Positions 34,613 to 44,214 are shown, numbered from the stretch's first letter. The stretch: DNA of 64,000 nt from Virgisporangium aurantiacum (GCF_016863635.1 NZ_BOPG01000037.1:124001-188000), one strand, 5' to 3'. The notes: generated by a model not told the origin, from the letters alone. Made by a program: numbers and translations.

Positions 34613-35128
34613 ATGAGAGAGCCTACTTCGACCCGTAACCTCGACCGGTACGGATCCGCCGAGCTTCCGTGGAGCCGTCCGCGCGACGTGCTCGTCCGCG
34701 ACACACCCCACACCGACCTGACGTTCTTCGTCGCGACCGTGCGCCCCGACGGCCGTCCGCACTCCGCCGGGGTCGGCGCGGTCTGGAAAGACGACGTCCT
34801 CTACTTCACGAGCGGACCCGGCACGGTCAAGTCCCGCAACCTCGCCGCGAGTCCGGCGTGCACGATCTCGGTGCGGCTCGCCGGAATCGACCTGATATTG
34901 GACGGCGAGGCGCACCGCGTCACGGATCCGTCCACATTGGACCGGCTCGCCGCCTTCTACCGGGAGGGCGGCTGGCCCGCGCGGGTCGAGGGCGACGGGT
35001 TCACCGCGCCGTTCAGCGCGCCCAGCGCCGGCCCGCCGCCGTGGCACCTGTACCGCTTCACGGCGAGCAGCGCCGTGGGGGTCGCGACGGAAGAACCCCA
35101 CGGCGCCACTCGGTGGAATTTCAGCTAA
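34613..35128 (+). CDS. Pyridoxamine 5'-phosphate oxidase-like (split-barrel) protein
   Basis: 171 residues from the ATG at 34613; the ribosome site is weak and a GTG at 34577 is in frame. The split beta-barrel appears as TFFVATVRPDGRPHSAGVGA, DVLYFTSGPGTVKSRNLA, ACTISVRLAGIDLILDGEA and ends with PPWHLYRFTASSAVGV. Proteins of this type bind FMN, F420 or heme and reduce small compounds; the assignment to a cofactor is not possible here. The 3' end overlaps the convergent glucanase gene by 4 bp. Confidence 0.8.
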   Translation: MREPTSTRNLDRYGSAELPWSRPRDVLVRDTPHTDLTFFVATVRPDGRPHSAGVGAVWKDDVLYFTSGPGTVKSRNLAASPACTISVRLAGIDLILDGEAHRVTDPSTLDRLAAFYREGGWPARVEGDGFTAPFSAPSAGPPPWHLYRFTASSAVGVATEEPHGATRWNFS

Positions 35129-36372
35129 CCCTTACGCCACTTCTGGTTGCTGGCACCGGTGCACTCCCACAGGTGCAGCGGGGAACCGTTGCCGGTGGCC
35201 AGATTGGCGACGTCGACGCACTTGTTCGCCTGGATGTTCACCAGGTCGCCGGCGCCGCTGAGGGTGAACTTCTGCGCGCCGGTTCCGTTGCACGTCCACA
35301 GTTGGATCGCGGCACCGTTGGCGGTCGAGCCACCGGACACGTCCATGCACTTGCCGAGCGCGGTCACCGATCCGTCGGCGTTGAACGTCCAGCGCTGCGC
35401 GCCCGTCCCGTTGCAGTCCCACAGTTGGAGGCGGGCGCCGTCGACGGCGTTGGACGACGGGATGTCGATGCAGCGGTTGCTGCCGGCGCCGATGATCGAG
35501 CTCGTGCCGCCACCGCCGCCACCGCCGTCGGTCCAGCCGTAGACGCGGACGTAGTCGACCGTGAGCTGCTGCGGGAAGGTGGTGGACCCGTCCGGGTCAC
35601 CCGGCCAGAAGCCGCCGACCGCGACGTTCATGATCATGAAGAACGGGTGGTTGAACACCCACCGGTCGCCGCCGAGGTCGGCCGGGGTGCGGCGCTGGTA
35701 CTGCACGCCGTCGACGAACCAGGCGATGTAGTCCGGCCCCCACTCGACGGCGAAGGTGTGGAAGGCGTCGGCGAACGCGCCGCCGATGCTGTAGCCGGCG
35801 CCGATGCCCTCACCACCCGAGTAACCCGGGCCGTGGATGGTGCCGTGCACCATGTTCGGCTCGCGACCGATGTTCTCCATGATGTCGATCTCGCCGCTGT
35901 TGGGCCAGCCGACCGAGCCGATGTCGTTGCCCAGCATCCAGAACGCGGGCCAGATACCCTGTCCGCGCGGGATCTTCATGCGCGACTCGAACTTGCCGTA
36001 CGTCTGCGTGAACGTGGCGGAGGTGAGCAACCGCGCCGACGTGTACTGGCAGCTGCCGTACCAGCAGCTGTATCCGGCGGGGTTCTCGCGTCGCGCGGTG
36101 ATGACGAGCTGGCCGGCACCGTTCAACGCCGCGTTGCTCGTGCTCGACGTGTAGTACTGGCGTTCGTTGTTGCCCCACCCGCCGCCGCCGATGTCGTACC
36201 GCCACCGGCTCTGGTTGGGTGCGGTGCCGGCGGCACCGTCGAACTCGTCCGACCACGTGAGCCCGCCGATCGCGGCCTGCGCCGGTGTGGTGACACCGGT
36301 ACTGACCGCGACGATGGTACTCCCGAGGAGGACGGCGGTTGCCGCCAATCTGAGGCTCCGCAACAGTTTCAT
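35125..36372 (-). CDS. Secreted GH16 endo-beta-1,3-glucanase with ricin-type CBM13
   Basis: 415 residues. A signal peptide (LAATAVLLGSTIVAV, cleavage near AQA-AI) leads to a GH16 laminarinase-like domain at about 35-285. The catalytic motif GEIDIMENIG places Glu161 (nucleophile), Asp163 and Glu166 (acid/base). WPAFWMLGND and HTFAVEWGPDYIAWFVDG are further GH16 signatures. A Gly-rich linker leads to a ricin-B lectin domain (about 290-415) with three repeats ending in QRW, QKF and QKW motifs, for binding polysaccharide. It is a fungal or plant cell wall degrading enzyme. GGAGGG precedes the ATG, and a LacI-type palindrome lies 88 bp upstream. Confidence 0.95.
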   Translation of the reverse strand: MKLLRSLRLAATAVLLGSTIVAVSTGVTTPAQAAIGGLTWSDEFDGAAGTAPNQSRWRYDIGGGGWGNNERQYYTSSTSNAALNGAGQLVITARRENPAGYSCWYGSCQYTSARLLTSATFTQTYGKFESRMKIPRGQGIWPAFWMLGNDIGSVGWPNSGEIDIMENIGREPNMVHGTIHGPGYSGGEGIGAGYSIGGAFADAFHTFAVEWGPDYIAWFVDGVQYQRRTPADLGGDRWVFNHPFFMIMNVAVGGFWPGDPDGSTTFPQQLTVDYVRVYGWTDGGGGGGGTSSIIGAGSNRCIDIPSSNAVDGARLQLWDCNGTGAQRWTFNADGSVTALGKCMDVSGGSTANGAAIQLWTCNGTGAQKFTLSGAGDLVNIQANKCVDVANLATGNGSPLHLWECTGASNQKWRKG

Positions 36373-36459
36373 CGACCCTCCTACCGGTCCCGGGCCGCGG
36401 GCGGGCGACCCGAAGATAGACCTGAGTCGAACTCTAGAGATCGCCCGGTGGCGGGTCAA

Positions 36460-36471
36460 GAGAGCGCTCTC
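36460..36471. promoter_or_regulatory. GAGAGCGCTCTC palindrome, LacI/CebR-type operator
   Basis: A perfect 12-bp palindrome between the glucanase gene and the divergent PhyH-like gene. It matches the core of operators bound by LacI-family sugar repressors such as CebR (GGGAGCGCTCCC type), suggesting saccharide control of the glucanase. Confidence 0.65.
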
Positions 36472-36508
36472 CGGGGAGTCGTCGCGCGCGGAAATTGGGA
36501 GGCCATCC

Positions 36509-37300
36509 GTGGATGGATGGCACAGACTGGTCGACGTGGACAGCCGCGAGATCGAGCAGTTCGAGCGCGACGGGTATGTCGCCGTGCGCGGTGCGTTCGC
36601 ACCGGAGGTCGCCGCCGCGTGCCGCGACGTGATCTGGGACGCGTTGGGCGCGCAGGGCGTCACCCGTGACCCGGCCACGTGGACCCGTCCCGTGGTGCGG
36701 GTCGCCTGCCCGGAGGGTGGGCCGTTCGAGACGGCCGGCACGGCGCCGGCGTTGTGGGCGGCGTACGACGCGTTGATCGGGCCGGGACGATGGGCGCAGC
36801 GCAGGGGGGTCGGCGGGTCGGTTCCGGTGCGGTTCCCGTCCGAGGAGTTCCCGGGCGACGCCGGCTGGCACATCGAGGGCAGCTACGACGTCGACGGCGA
36901 GTACTGGGCCAACGTCCGGTCGCGCGCACGCGGTCTCCTCGCCCTTTTCCTCTTCAACGACGTCGGTGACCACGACGCGCCGACGCGGCTGGCGATCGGG
37001 TCGCACCTCGCGGTTCCGCCCGCGCTGGCGCCGGCCGGCGACACCGGGATGAGCTCGGACCGCGCGATGGCCGGGGTGCGGCCGTCGGTGTTGTGCCGCA
37101 CGGTGGTGCACGCCACCGGCCGGGCCGGCGACGTGTTCCTGTGCCACCCGTTCATCGTGCACACCGCGACGTGGCCGCACCGCGGCACGACGCCGCGGAT
37201 GGTGGCGCAGCCGGGGATCTACGTCGGCGACGGCTTCGCGACCGACGGGTCCGACCCGTCGCCGGTGGGGCGCGCGATCGCCGCCGGCCTCAGCGGCTGA
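36509..37300 (+). CDS. Phytanoyl-CoA dioxygenase (PhyH)-family protein
   Basis: 263 residues from the GTG at 36509, chosen because GGGAGG at 36497-36502 lies 6 nt upstream. The N-terminal IEQFERDGYVAVRGAFAPE is the classic PhyH start. Iron ligands are probably in GWHIEGSYD and the distal HPFIVHTATWPHRG, where the Arg would bind 2-oxoglutarate. It hydroxylates an unknown small substrate. It is not evidently linked to the divergent glucanase, although they share an upstream region. The last bases overlap the convergent ABC-2 permease gene by 11 bp. Confidence 0.83.
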   Translation: MDGWHRLVDVDSREIEQFERDGYVAVRGAFAPEVAAACRDVIWDALGAQGVTRDPATWTRPVVRVACPEGGPFETAGTAPALWAAYDALIGPGRWAQRRGVGGSVPVRFPSEEFPGDAGWHIEGSYDVDGEYWANVRSRARGLLALFLFNDVGDHDAPTRLAIGSHLAVPPALAPAGDTGMSSDRAMAGVRPSVLCRTVVHATGRAGDVFLCHPFIVHTATWPHRGTTPRMVAQPGIYVGDGFATDGSDPSPVGRAIAAGLSG

Positions 37301-38105
37301 GTCGCTGGTACCGCCGGACCGCCAGCGGTAGGAACACCGCGAGTATGACGGCCGGCCACACGATCGCCGCCGCGACCGCATGGCCCTCGATCCAGTAACC
37401 GCTCTCGACCGGCGGCGACTCGAACAGGTCCCGGATCGCGCCCGCCGTCGAGGAGACCGGATTCCACGCCGCGATCGTGCCGAGCCACCCCGGCATCAGC
37501 CCCGGCGGCGCGAACACCGACGAGATCATGCCGAACGGGAACGCGAGCGCGAACAGGTTGCCCGCCGTCTCGGTGTTCTTCACCAGGAGACCGAGGTGGA
37601 TGCCCACGAAGATGAGCGCCAACCGCAGCCACAGCAACAGCGCGAACGCGCTCAGCGTCGCCGCCGTCGAGCCGCCCGGGCGCCACCCCAGCACGACCGC
37701 GATGACCGCCAGGATGACGAGATCGACCGTCGCGTGCAGGAGATCGGCGACGCCGCGCCCGGTCACCACCGCCGACGACGCCATCGGCATGGAGCGGAAC
37801 CGGTCGATGAAGCCCTTCTCCTTGGTGATCGCCACCGCGAGTGCCGTGTTCATGAAGCCGAACGCCATCGTCATCGCGAACAGCCCCGGCATCGCGTAGT
37901 CGAGGTAGCCGGTGCCGGCGCCGTGACCGGACACGTCCATGGCGCTGCCGAACACGTAGACGAACAACAGCACCATGACGATCGGGAAGCCCAGTTGCCA
38001 CGCGAAGTTGGCCGGCTGCCGCACCAGGTGCGTCATCTCCTGCACGACGACCGTCCAACTGTCCACAATGGCCCATCGCGCCCGGAGCGCGAGCGTGTCA
38101 TCCAC
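37290..38105 (-). CDS. ABC-2 type exporter permease (DrrB-like)
   Basis: 271 residues, GTG start at 38105 with GGGAGG 6 nt upstream; the start overlaps the ATPase stop by 8 bp. Six hydrophobic helices with the ABC-2 motif region ITKEKGFIDRFRSMPMASSAVV and FPFGMISSVFAPPGLMPGWLG. It pairs with the upstream ATPase as a daunorubicin-resistance-type drug or lipid exporter. Expression is probably controlled by the divergent TetR protein. Confidence 0.9.
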   Translation of the reverse strand: MDDTLALRARWAIVDSWTVVVQEMTHLVRQPANFAWQLGFPIVMVLLFVYVFGSAMDVSGHGAGTGYLDYAMPGLFAMTMAFGFMNTALAVAITKEKGFIDRFRSMPMASSAVVTGRGVADLLHATVDLVILAVIAVVLGWRPGGSTAATLSAFALLLWLRLALIFVGIHLGLLVKNTETAGNLFALAFPFGMISSVFAPPGLMPGWLGTIAAWNPVSSTAGAIRDLFESPPVESGYWIEGHAVAAAIVWPAVILAVFLPLAVRRYQRLSR

Positions 38106-39045
38106 GGGATCCTCCCGTCAGGTGCAGGAACGCTTCGTCGAGGGTGGGGCGGCGCAGGCCCAGGTCGGCCACCGCGAGGCCGCGGCCACGGAGTTCCGCG
38201 GCAACCTGCACGAGGACGGGCACCCCGTCGGGAACCGACACGCCGACCGCGAGCGCATCCCGGTCCACCAAAGGTTTTCGCCCTTCGGCGGCCTTCTCGA
38301 GCACTTCCACGATCTCCGGCAGGTCGTCCGGCCCGGCGGCCACGACCTCCAGCCGTTCCGTGCCGATCCGCCGCTTGAGCCCGCCCGGTGTGTCCTCGAC
38401 GACGTTGCGTCCCTTGTCGATGACGCCGATCCGGTCGCAGAGCTTGTCGGCCTCGTCGAGGTAGTGGGTCGTGAGCAGCACGGTGGTGCCGCGGGCGGCG
38501 AGGTCGCCGACGGCGTGCCACACCTCCTGCCGGCCGGCCGGATCGAGCCCGGTGGTCGGCTCGTCGAGGAACAGCACGGCCGGCGCGAGGATCATGCTCG
38601 TGGCGAGGTCGAGCCGGCGGCGCATCCCGCCGGAGAACACCTTCGGCGCCTTGTCGGCGGCGTCGGCGAGGCCGAACTGGTCGAGCAACTCGCCGGCTCG
38701 TTGCCGCGCGGCGGCCTTGCCGATGTGGAACAGGCGGCCGAACATCACGAGGTTCTGCCGGGCGGTGAGCGTGTCGTCGACCGCGGTGTGCTGCCCGGTG
38801 AGCCCGATCCGGCGGCGCACCCGCCGGGCCTCGGTGCGGACGTCGTGGCCGGCGACCTCCGCGCGGCCGCCGTCGGGTCGCAGCAGGGTGCACATGATGC
38901 GCACGGCGGTGGTCTTGCCGGCGCCGTTCGGGCCGAGCAACCCGAAGACGGTGCCGGCGGGCACGGCCAGGTCGAGGCCGTCGAGGGCGACGGTGTCGCG
39001 GTAACGCTTCCGGAGACCGTCGGTGAGCACGGCGGGTCCTTCCAT
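38098..39045 (-). CDS. ABC exporter ATP-binding protein (DrrA-like)
   Basis: 315 residues from the ATG at 39045. Walker A GPNGAGKTT, signature FSGGMRRRLDLA, Walker B VLFLDEPTTGLDP and H-loop LLTTHYLDEADKLCD. The C-terminal extension of about 90 residues (GRNVVEDTPGGLKRRIG onward, ending RPTLDEAFLHLTG) is the DrrA-type regulatory tail. It powers export through the following permease. Frequent in antibiotic self-resistance and lipid export; the substrate is unknown. Confidence 0.93.
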   Translation of the reverse strand: MEGPAVLTDGLRKRYRDTVALDGLDLAVPAGTVFGLLGPNGAGKTTAVRIMCTLLRPDGGRAEVAGHDVRTEARRVRRRIGLTGQHTAVDDTLTARQNLVMFGRLFHIGKAAARQRAGELLDQFGLADAADKAPKVFSGGMRRRLDLATSMILAPAVLFLDEPTTGLDPAGRQEVWHAVGDLAARGTTVLLTTHYLDEADKLCDRIGVIDKGRNVVEDTPGGLKRRIGTERLEVVAAGPDDLPEIVEVLEKAAEGRKPLVDRDALAVGVSVPDGVPVLVQVAAELRGRGLAVADLGLRRPTLDEAFLHLTGGSRG

Positions 39046-39059
39046 GGGGCTCCCTTCAT

Positions 39060-39100
39060 CTGGGTACGGTGTACGCAAATTTAGCGTACGGTGTACCCAG
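39060..39100. promoter_or_regulatory. 41-bp operator region for the TetR/DrrAB-like divergon
   Basis: Outer arms CTGGGTAC (39060-39067) and GTACCCAG (39093-39100) enclose direct repeats GTACGGTGTAC at 39064-39074 and 39086-39096, two helical turns apart, and an inner inverted repeat GTACGC-N7-GCGTAC. It occupies most of the gap between the exporter and TetR genes. Confidence 0.75.
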
Positions 39101-39128
39101 ATCACAACGCGTTTGTAGGATGCTCGTG

Positions 39129-39878
39129 ATGTCCACACCCGAGCCCACCGCCGCCGAGCAGGTCCGGCGCAGCATGGAACTGCTGTGGAACGGCGGCCCG
39201 CGGTCCGCGCCCGGGCCGAAACCGAGCCTGACGCTCGACCGGATCGTCGACGCCGCGATCACGCTCGCCGACCGCGACGGGGTCGACGCGCTCTCGATGC
39301 GGCGGGTGGCGGCCGAGCTCGGCGTCGGCACGATGTCGCTCTACCGGTATGTGCCCGGCAAGGCGGAACTGCTCGCGCTCATGCTCGACCGGGTCGACGC
39401 ACCCGATCCCGCGTCGCCGAGCCCGGGGTCGTGGCGGGAGACGCTGGAGCGCGCCGCCCGCCGCACCTACCGCCTCTACCTGTCGCACCCGTGGCTACTG
39501 CAGGTCAACTGGACCCGGCCGGTGCTCGGCCCGAACTCGGTGGCCGGCCTCGAGGTGTTGATGCGTGGCCTCGACGGGCTGGGCCTGACGGGCCAGGAGT
39601 GCGTCGCCGTCGTCACGATGATCGACGCCTACGTCGTGGGCCAGGCCCGGAGCCGGATCCAGTACGACGCGGTCACCGTCCAGAGTGGACTGTCCGACGA
39701 GGAGTTCTGGACCCAGCAGTACCCGTTCCTGGCGAAGGCCATGGAGTCGGGCCGGTATCCGGCGATGGCCGCGCTCGACGAGGACGCGTTCGGGATGGGC
39801 TGGGCGGAGAACTTCGACTTCGGGCTGGACCGGCTCCTCGACGGCATGGCGGTGCTCGTCGAGGGCCGCTCCACGTAG
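39129..39878 (+). CDS. TetR-family repressor, TetR_C (tetracycline repressor-like) type
   Basis: 249 residues from the ATG at 39129 (AGGA 8 nt upstream; an ATG at 39120 is in frame). The HTH is [18 protein letters not shown] and [20 protein letters not shown], followed by the [11 protein letters not shown] linker. The large C-terminal domain ([32 protein letters not shown]) belongs to the TetR_C class that senses drugs. It is divergent from and likely represses the DrrAB-like exporter; an exported compound would be the inducer. Confidence 0.92.
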   Translation: MSTPEPTAAEQVRRSMELLWNGGPRSAPGPKPSLTLDRIVDAAITLADRDGVDALSMRRVAAELGVGTMSLYRYVPGKAELLALMLDRVDAPDPASPSPGSWRETLERAARRTYRLYLSHPWLLQVNWTRPVLGPNSVAGLEVLMRGLDGLGLTGQECVAVVTMIDAYVVGQARSRIQYDAVTVQSGLSDEEFWTQQYPFLAKAMESGRYPAMAALDEDAFGMGWAENFDFGLDRLLDGMAVLVEGRST

Positions 39879-39886
39879 CGGGTGAC

Positions 39887-41200
39887 TCAGGCGAGCGGCA
39901 GCGCCGCCGCGACCGGCCAGGCGATCACCAGCGCGCCCGCCGCGACGGTGTGCCCCAGCGGGATCGCGGCCCGCCACGCCAGCGCCATCACCATGAAGTA
40001 GACCGCGAACAGGATCGCGACGAGCGGCGCGATCAGGACGAGGAACCCGGGCGCCAGCCCGACGACCGTGGCGATCGGAAGCGGCACGCAGACGAGCACC
40101 ACGACCAGCATCGCCCACAGCGGCCGGCCGGCCGTGTGCGCGCCGGCCAGCAGGACGGCGGTGGCGAGCACGAGCATTCCGACCATCCACCGGTGCGGGC
40201 CGTGCGGCACCATCGCGGTGAGGCCGGCGTGCACGGGGACGATCACCGCGGCGCCGGCGACAACCGCGAGCGCGCCGCCGGTCGCCACCGCCCGCGGCGA
40301 GAGGCCGGGTACGTTGTCGCCGGCTCGTCGCCGGTACACCAGTTCGGCCGCCAGCAGAACCGTTCCGGCGCCCGCGAAGTAGCCGACGAGGTAACCGGAC
40401 ACCGGTGCCGGCATTGTCCAGGCCAGCAGCGGGCCGCCGACGATTCCGGCGACGGACGCGGCCACCACCGTGACGCCGAGCCACACCAGCCGGTCCCGGT
40501 CGGGTGTCGTTGTCCCGCTGCGCCGGGGCCTGTTGATGGACGCCAGGCCGGCGGCGAGCACGAGCAGCGCACCGGCCAGGGTCAGCGCGCCGGCGCCGAC
40601 CCGCTGGGTCGCCGCGACGTCGGACCGGTCCGGCCGGTGCGCCAGCGCGTCGTCGAGCCAGCCGGCGGCCTCGCGGTGGGTCCGCCCGGCGAACAGGACA
40701 CTGACGTGCTCGACCATCGGCACCGTGACGGTCCGGCGGCCCTCGACCCGTCCCGCGGCCCGGGTCGCGGCCCGGATGCCGCCCGGTTCCCACGCCCCGG
40801 CGATCAGCAGCAGCCCACGCGGACCCGTTGTTGCCACCTCACCGTCGGGCAGGGAGATCGCCACCGTGGCGGGGATCCTCGGGTCGGCCGCCCCCGCCCG
40901 GACCACCGCGGTCGCGCCCATCGAGTGCCCGAGCAGCGCCACCCGGTCCGGATCGACGTCCGGCCGCGCCCGGAGGTAGGCGACGACGTCGGCGATCTCC
41001 CGTTCGATGTCACCCAGCGGACGGGTGTTCGCGGCGTGGCCGGCGAGGTCGGGGAGGGCCACCACGTAGCCGCGCCGCACGAGGGTGTCGGCAAACGGAC
41101 GCATCAGCCGCCCGGAGCCGGCGTACCCGTGCACGACGACCACGGCGGGGCGGCCCACGCCGTCTGCCGCGGGCCGGACCACCTCCACGGGCTCCGTCAC
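39887..41200 (-). CDS. Alpha/beta hydrolase fused to a C-terminal multi-helix membrane domain
   Basis: 437 residues if the GTG at 41200 is used. The N-terminal half is a dienelactone-hydrolase-like domain: [35 protein letters not shown] (nucleophile Ser) and [15 protein letters not shown] (His). The C-terminal half has about seven hydrophobic helices. The start is unusual: there is no good ribosome site, and the gene begins exactly where the sahH fragment on the other strand begins, so its true N-terminus may have been removed by the same rearrangement. The role is unknown; family members with a membrane tail are seen in actinomycetes. Confidence 0.72.
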   Translation of the reverse strand: MTEPVEVVRPAADGVGRPAVVVVHGYAGSGRLMRPFADTLVRRGYVVALPDLAGHAANTRPLGDIEREIADVVAYLRARPDVDPDRVALLGHSMGATAVVRAGAADPRIPATVAISLPDGEVATTGPRGLLLIAGAWEPGGIRAATRAAGRVEGRRTVTVPMVEHVSVLFAGRTHREAAGWLDDALAHRPDRSDVAATQRVGAGALTLAGALLVLAAGLASINRPRRSGTTTPDRDRLVWLGVTVVAASVAGIVGGPLLAWTMPAPVSGYLVGYFAGAGTVLLAAELVYRRRAGDNVPGLSPRAVATGGALAVVAGAAVIVPVHAGLTAMVPHGPHRWMVGMLVLATAVLLAGAHTAGRPLWAMLVVVLVCVPLPIATVVGLAPGFLVLIAPLVAILFAVYFMVMALAWRAAIPLGHTVAAGALVIAWPVAAALPLA

Positions 41201-41911
41201 TCCATTGTGGACGGTCTGAACCGGGCGACCGACGTGATGCTCGGCGGCAAGCTGGTGGTCGTGTGCGGCTACGGCGACGTCGGCAAGGGCGTGGCGGACG
41301 CGTTGCGGGGACAGGGTGCGCGGGTGGTCGTCACCGAGATCGACCCGATCTGCGCGCTGCAGGCCACGATGGAGGGCCTGTCGGTCGTGCGCGTCGACGA
41401 CGTGGTGGAGAAGGCCGACATCGTCATCACCACCACCGGGAACCGAGACATCGTCATGGCCGCGGACATGGCCCGGATGAAGCACAACGCGATCGTCGCC
41501 AACGTCGGCCACTTCGACAACGAGATCGACATGGCCGGCCTCGCCGCGGTGCCCGGCATCGTGAAGACGGAGATCAAGCCGCAGGTGCACGAGTGGCGGT
41601 TCCCGAGCGGGCGCAGCATCGTCGTGCTCTCCGAGGGACGGTTGATGAACCTGGGCAACGCCACCGGGCACCCGAGCTTCGTCATGTCGAACTCGTTCGC
41701 GAACCAGACGCTGGCGCAGATCGAGCTGTTCACCCGTCCGGGCCACTACCGCAACGAGGTGTACCGGCTGCCCAAGGAGCTCGACGAGAAGGTCGCCCGC
41801 CTGCACCTCGACGCGGTCGACGCCCGGCTGACCGAGCTCACCAAGGTGCAGGCGGAGTACATCGGAGTCGACGTGGCCGGTCCCTACAAGCCCGACCACT
41901 ACCGCTACTGA
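41195..41911 (+). pseudogene. ahcY: S-adenosylhomocysteine hydrolase, C-terminal half only
   Basis: About 238 codons homologous to the NAD-binding and C-terminal part of SAH hydrolase: [87 protein letters not shown] and the terminal [10 protein letters not shown]. The N-terminal substrate domain, roughly half the protein, is missing, and no upstream start or ribosome site fits. Without it the enzyme cannot bind SAH. The full gene must be elsewhere if the pathway exists. The junction at about 41195 coincides with the start of the antisense hydrolase. The 3' end overlaps the MMPL gene by 7 bp. Confidence 0.88.
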
Positions 41912-44055
41912 CCGACACCCACCTCGACGCGTGCGGTCTCCGGAACCGCACGCGTCGGCGTGGGGGCGTCCAGCCGGGGGAGGAGCCGGTCGAGCCATCC
42001 CGGCAGCCACCAGTTCGCCTTGCCCAGCAGGGTCATGAGCGCCGGCACCAGGATCAGCCGCACCACCGTCGCGTCGAGGAACACGGCCGTGGCGAGGCCG
42101 AGGCCGACCATCTTCGTGAACGGCGACGGGTTCGCGACGAACGCCAGGAACAGGCCCGTCATGATGAGCGCCGCCGACGTGATGACCCGCCCGGTGGCCG
42201 TGATGCCGCGGGCGACCGAGGCCACGGTGTCGCCGCTCGCCCGGTACTCCTCCCGGATCCGCGACAGCAGGAACACCTCGTAGTCCATCGACAGCCCGAA
42301 GAGCGCGGCGAAACACAGCGTCGGCAACGGTGACGCGATGACGGTCGTCGCCTCCAGCCCGATCACGTCCTGCAGCCAGCCCCACTGGAACACCGCGACC
42401 AGCACGCCGTACGCCGCGCCGATCGACAGCAGGTTCATCAGCACCGCCTTCAGCGGCACCAGCACCGACCGGAACACCAGGAGCAGCAGCAGGAACGACG
42501 CGATCAGGATGCCGCCGACGAAGATCGGCAGCATGCGGTCGAGGTGCCGGCTGAGGTCGGTGGTCATCGCCGTCAGGCCGGAGACGGACGCGTTGGCGGG
42601 CAACATGTTCCGCACACGGTCGAGGGTGTCCGCGGTCGCCTCGTCGGCGGGCGCGGTGGTCGTCACCAGGCGCAGCACCACCGTGTCACCGGCCGGCGAC
42701 ACCTGCGGCGGGCTCACCGACGCGATGCCCGGATCGGCCGCGATCCGTTGCGCGAGACCGGAGACGTCTGCCGCGCCGTCGATCACCAGCAGCAGGGGGC
42801 CGTTTATGCCCGGGCCGAAGCCCTCGGCCAGCAGGTCGTACGCGCGGCGGTGGGAGGTCTCGGTCGTGTCGCCGCCGGCGTCCGGAAAACCGGTGCGCAG
42901 GCCGAGCGCCGGAGCGGCGATCGCGAGCAGGAACGCTGTCGCGACCACGAGGTAGGGCCACGGCCGCCGCGACACGGCGGCGGCGACCCGGCCCCACGGG
43001 CCGGATCCGGTCGTGGACCGCATCAGCGGTACCCGGCCGCGGTCGACGCCGTTGCCGAGCAACGACAGGATCGCGGGCAGCAGCGTCAGCGCGGCGGCCA
43101 CCGCGCCGAGCACCACCAACGCGGTGCTGAGCCCGGTGGAGGTGAGGAAACCCATGCCGGTCAACGCGAGCGCCGACATCGAGACGACGATGGTGCCGCC
43201 GGCGAACACGACCGCCGGTCCGGCCGCACCCATCGCGTCGGCGAGCGCGGTGCGGTTGTCACTTCCCGCGCCGCGGTTGTCGCTTCCCGCGCCGCGGTTC
43301 TCGCGGTAGCGGGCGACGATGAAGAGCGCGTAGTCGATGCCGACGCCGAGGCCGATCATCGCGGCGACCGTCGGCGCGGCGGTGGAGACGTCCATTCCCC
43401 TGGCCAGCAACGTGATCGCGCCGAGCCCGAGCGCGACCACGAGAAGCGCGAGCACGATCGGCACCAGTGCCGCCACCACGCTTCCGAACGCGACGACCAG
43501 CACGATCAACGCGATGACGATGCCGACGGCCTCCGTGCCGGACGTCGGCGTCTCGGAGTTGATGAACGCCGCGTCGCCGCCGATCTCGGCCTGCAGTCCG
43601 GCCTGCCGGGCCGGTTCCAGCGCGTCACTCATCGCGGCGAACCCCGCGATGCCGAGGTCCGCCGAGGGCGCGTCGAAGGTGATTTCGGCGTAGCCGATCC
43701 GCCCGTCGGGCGCGATCGTCAGGTCCGCGACGGCGGCGACGTGCTCGACGTCACCTATCGCCGCGACCGCGCGGTCGACGGCGGCCCGGTTTCCCTCCAG
43801 GCGTTGCCCTTCCGGGGCCGCGAACACCGCGAGCGCGTTGCCGTCGGCCGCCGCCGGGAACCGCTCCTCGAGGAGGTGCATGGCGCGCTCGCTCTGGCTT
43901 CCGGGCGCGACGAAGTCGTCGGCGAACGAACCGCCGACCGTTCCCGCCAGCCCGAGAACGACGGCGGCGGCCACCAACCAGGCGGCGATAGTGATCCATG
44001 GCCTGCGGGCGCTGGCCGCGCCGAGGCGCCGGGTGAAGGAATTCATGGCGGCCAT
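41905..44055 (-). CDS. MMPL/RND-family transporter
   Basis: 716 residues with 11-12 predicted helices in two repeats of the MmpL/SSD type. The first loop ([20 protein letters not shown]) and conserved helix segments [20 protein letters not shown] and [19 protein letters not shown] carry the acidic Asp-Tyr proton-relay residues. The family exports lipids or hydrophobic drugs by proton motive force. An in-frame 21-bp tandem duplication (43252-43293) adds a second RGAGSDN after YRENR in a cytoplasmic loop. The start at 44055 has no strong ribosome site (ATG at 44046 also in frame). Divergent from a two-component system that may control it. Confidence 0.92.
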   Translation of the reverse strand: MAAMNSFTRRLGAASARRPWITIAAWLVAAAVVLGLAGTVGGSFADDFVAPGSQSERAMHLLEERFPAAADGNALAVFAAPEGQRLEGNRAAVDRAVAAIGDVEHVAAVADLTIAPDGRIGYAEITFDAPSADLGIAGFAAMSDALEPARQAGLQAEIGGDAAFINSETPTSGTEAVGIVIALIVLVVAFGSVVAALVPIVLALLVVALGLGAITLLARGMDVSTAAPTVAAMIGLGVGIDYALFIVARYRENRGAGSDNRGAGSDNRTALADAMGAAGPAVVFAGGTIVVSMSALALTGMGFLTSTGLSTALVVLGAVAAALTLLPAILSLLGNGVDRGRVPLMRSTTGSGPWGRVAAAVSRRPWPYLVVATAFLLAIAAPALGLRTGFPDAGGDTTETSHRRAYDLLAEGFGPGINGPLLLVIDGAADVSGLAQRIAADPGIASVSPPQVSPAGDTVVLRLVTTTAPADEATADTLDRVRNMLPANASVSGLTAMTTDLSRHLDRMLPIFVGGILIASFLLLLLVFRSVLVPLKAVLMNLLSIGAAYGVLVAVFQWGWLQDVIGLEATTVIASPLPTLCFAALFGLSMDYEVFLLSRIREEYRASGDTVASVARGITATGRVITSAALIMTGLFLAFVANPSPFTKMVGLGLATAVFLDATVVRLILVPALMTLLGKANWWLPGWLDRLLPRLDAPTPTRAVPETARVEVGVGQ
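43252..43293. repeat. 21-bp tandem duplication inside the MMPL gene
   Basis: Two copies with one mismatch (43252-43272 and 43273-43293) encode RGAGSDN twice. In frame and located in a loop, so likely tolerated. Confidence 0.85.
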
Positions 44056-44214
44056 CGTGGGGGCGTCCGCCGGGCGCCGTCTTCCGGCGCCCGGCGGGCC
44101 ACCGTCTCCATCCGAAGGCGGGGACGCACGTGAGGATGTCAGCCCAGGGGCGGATGACGCCGGTGGCGGGCTGTCCTACGGTGAGCCGACGTCGGGATCG
44201 TTGGGGGGTGGGCC

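Noticed and set aside
41207-41911. Truncated sahH as a functional short protein from the GTG at 41207
   Set aside because: It lacks the substrate-binding domain and a ribosome-binding site; a remnant is simpler.
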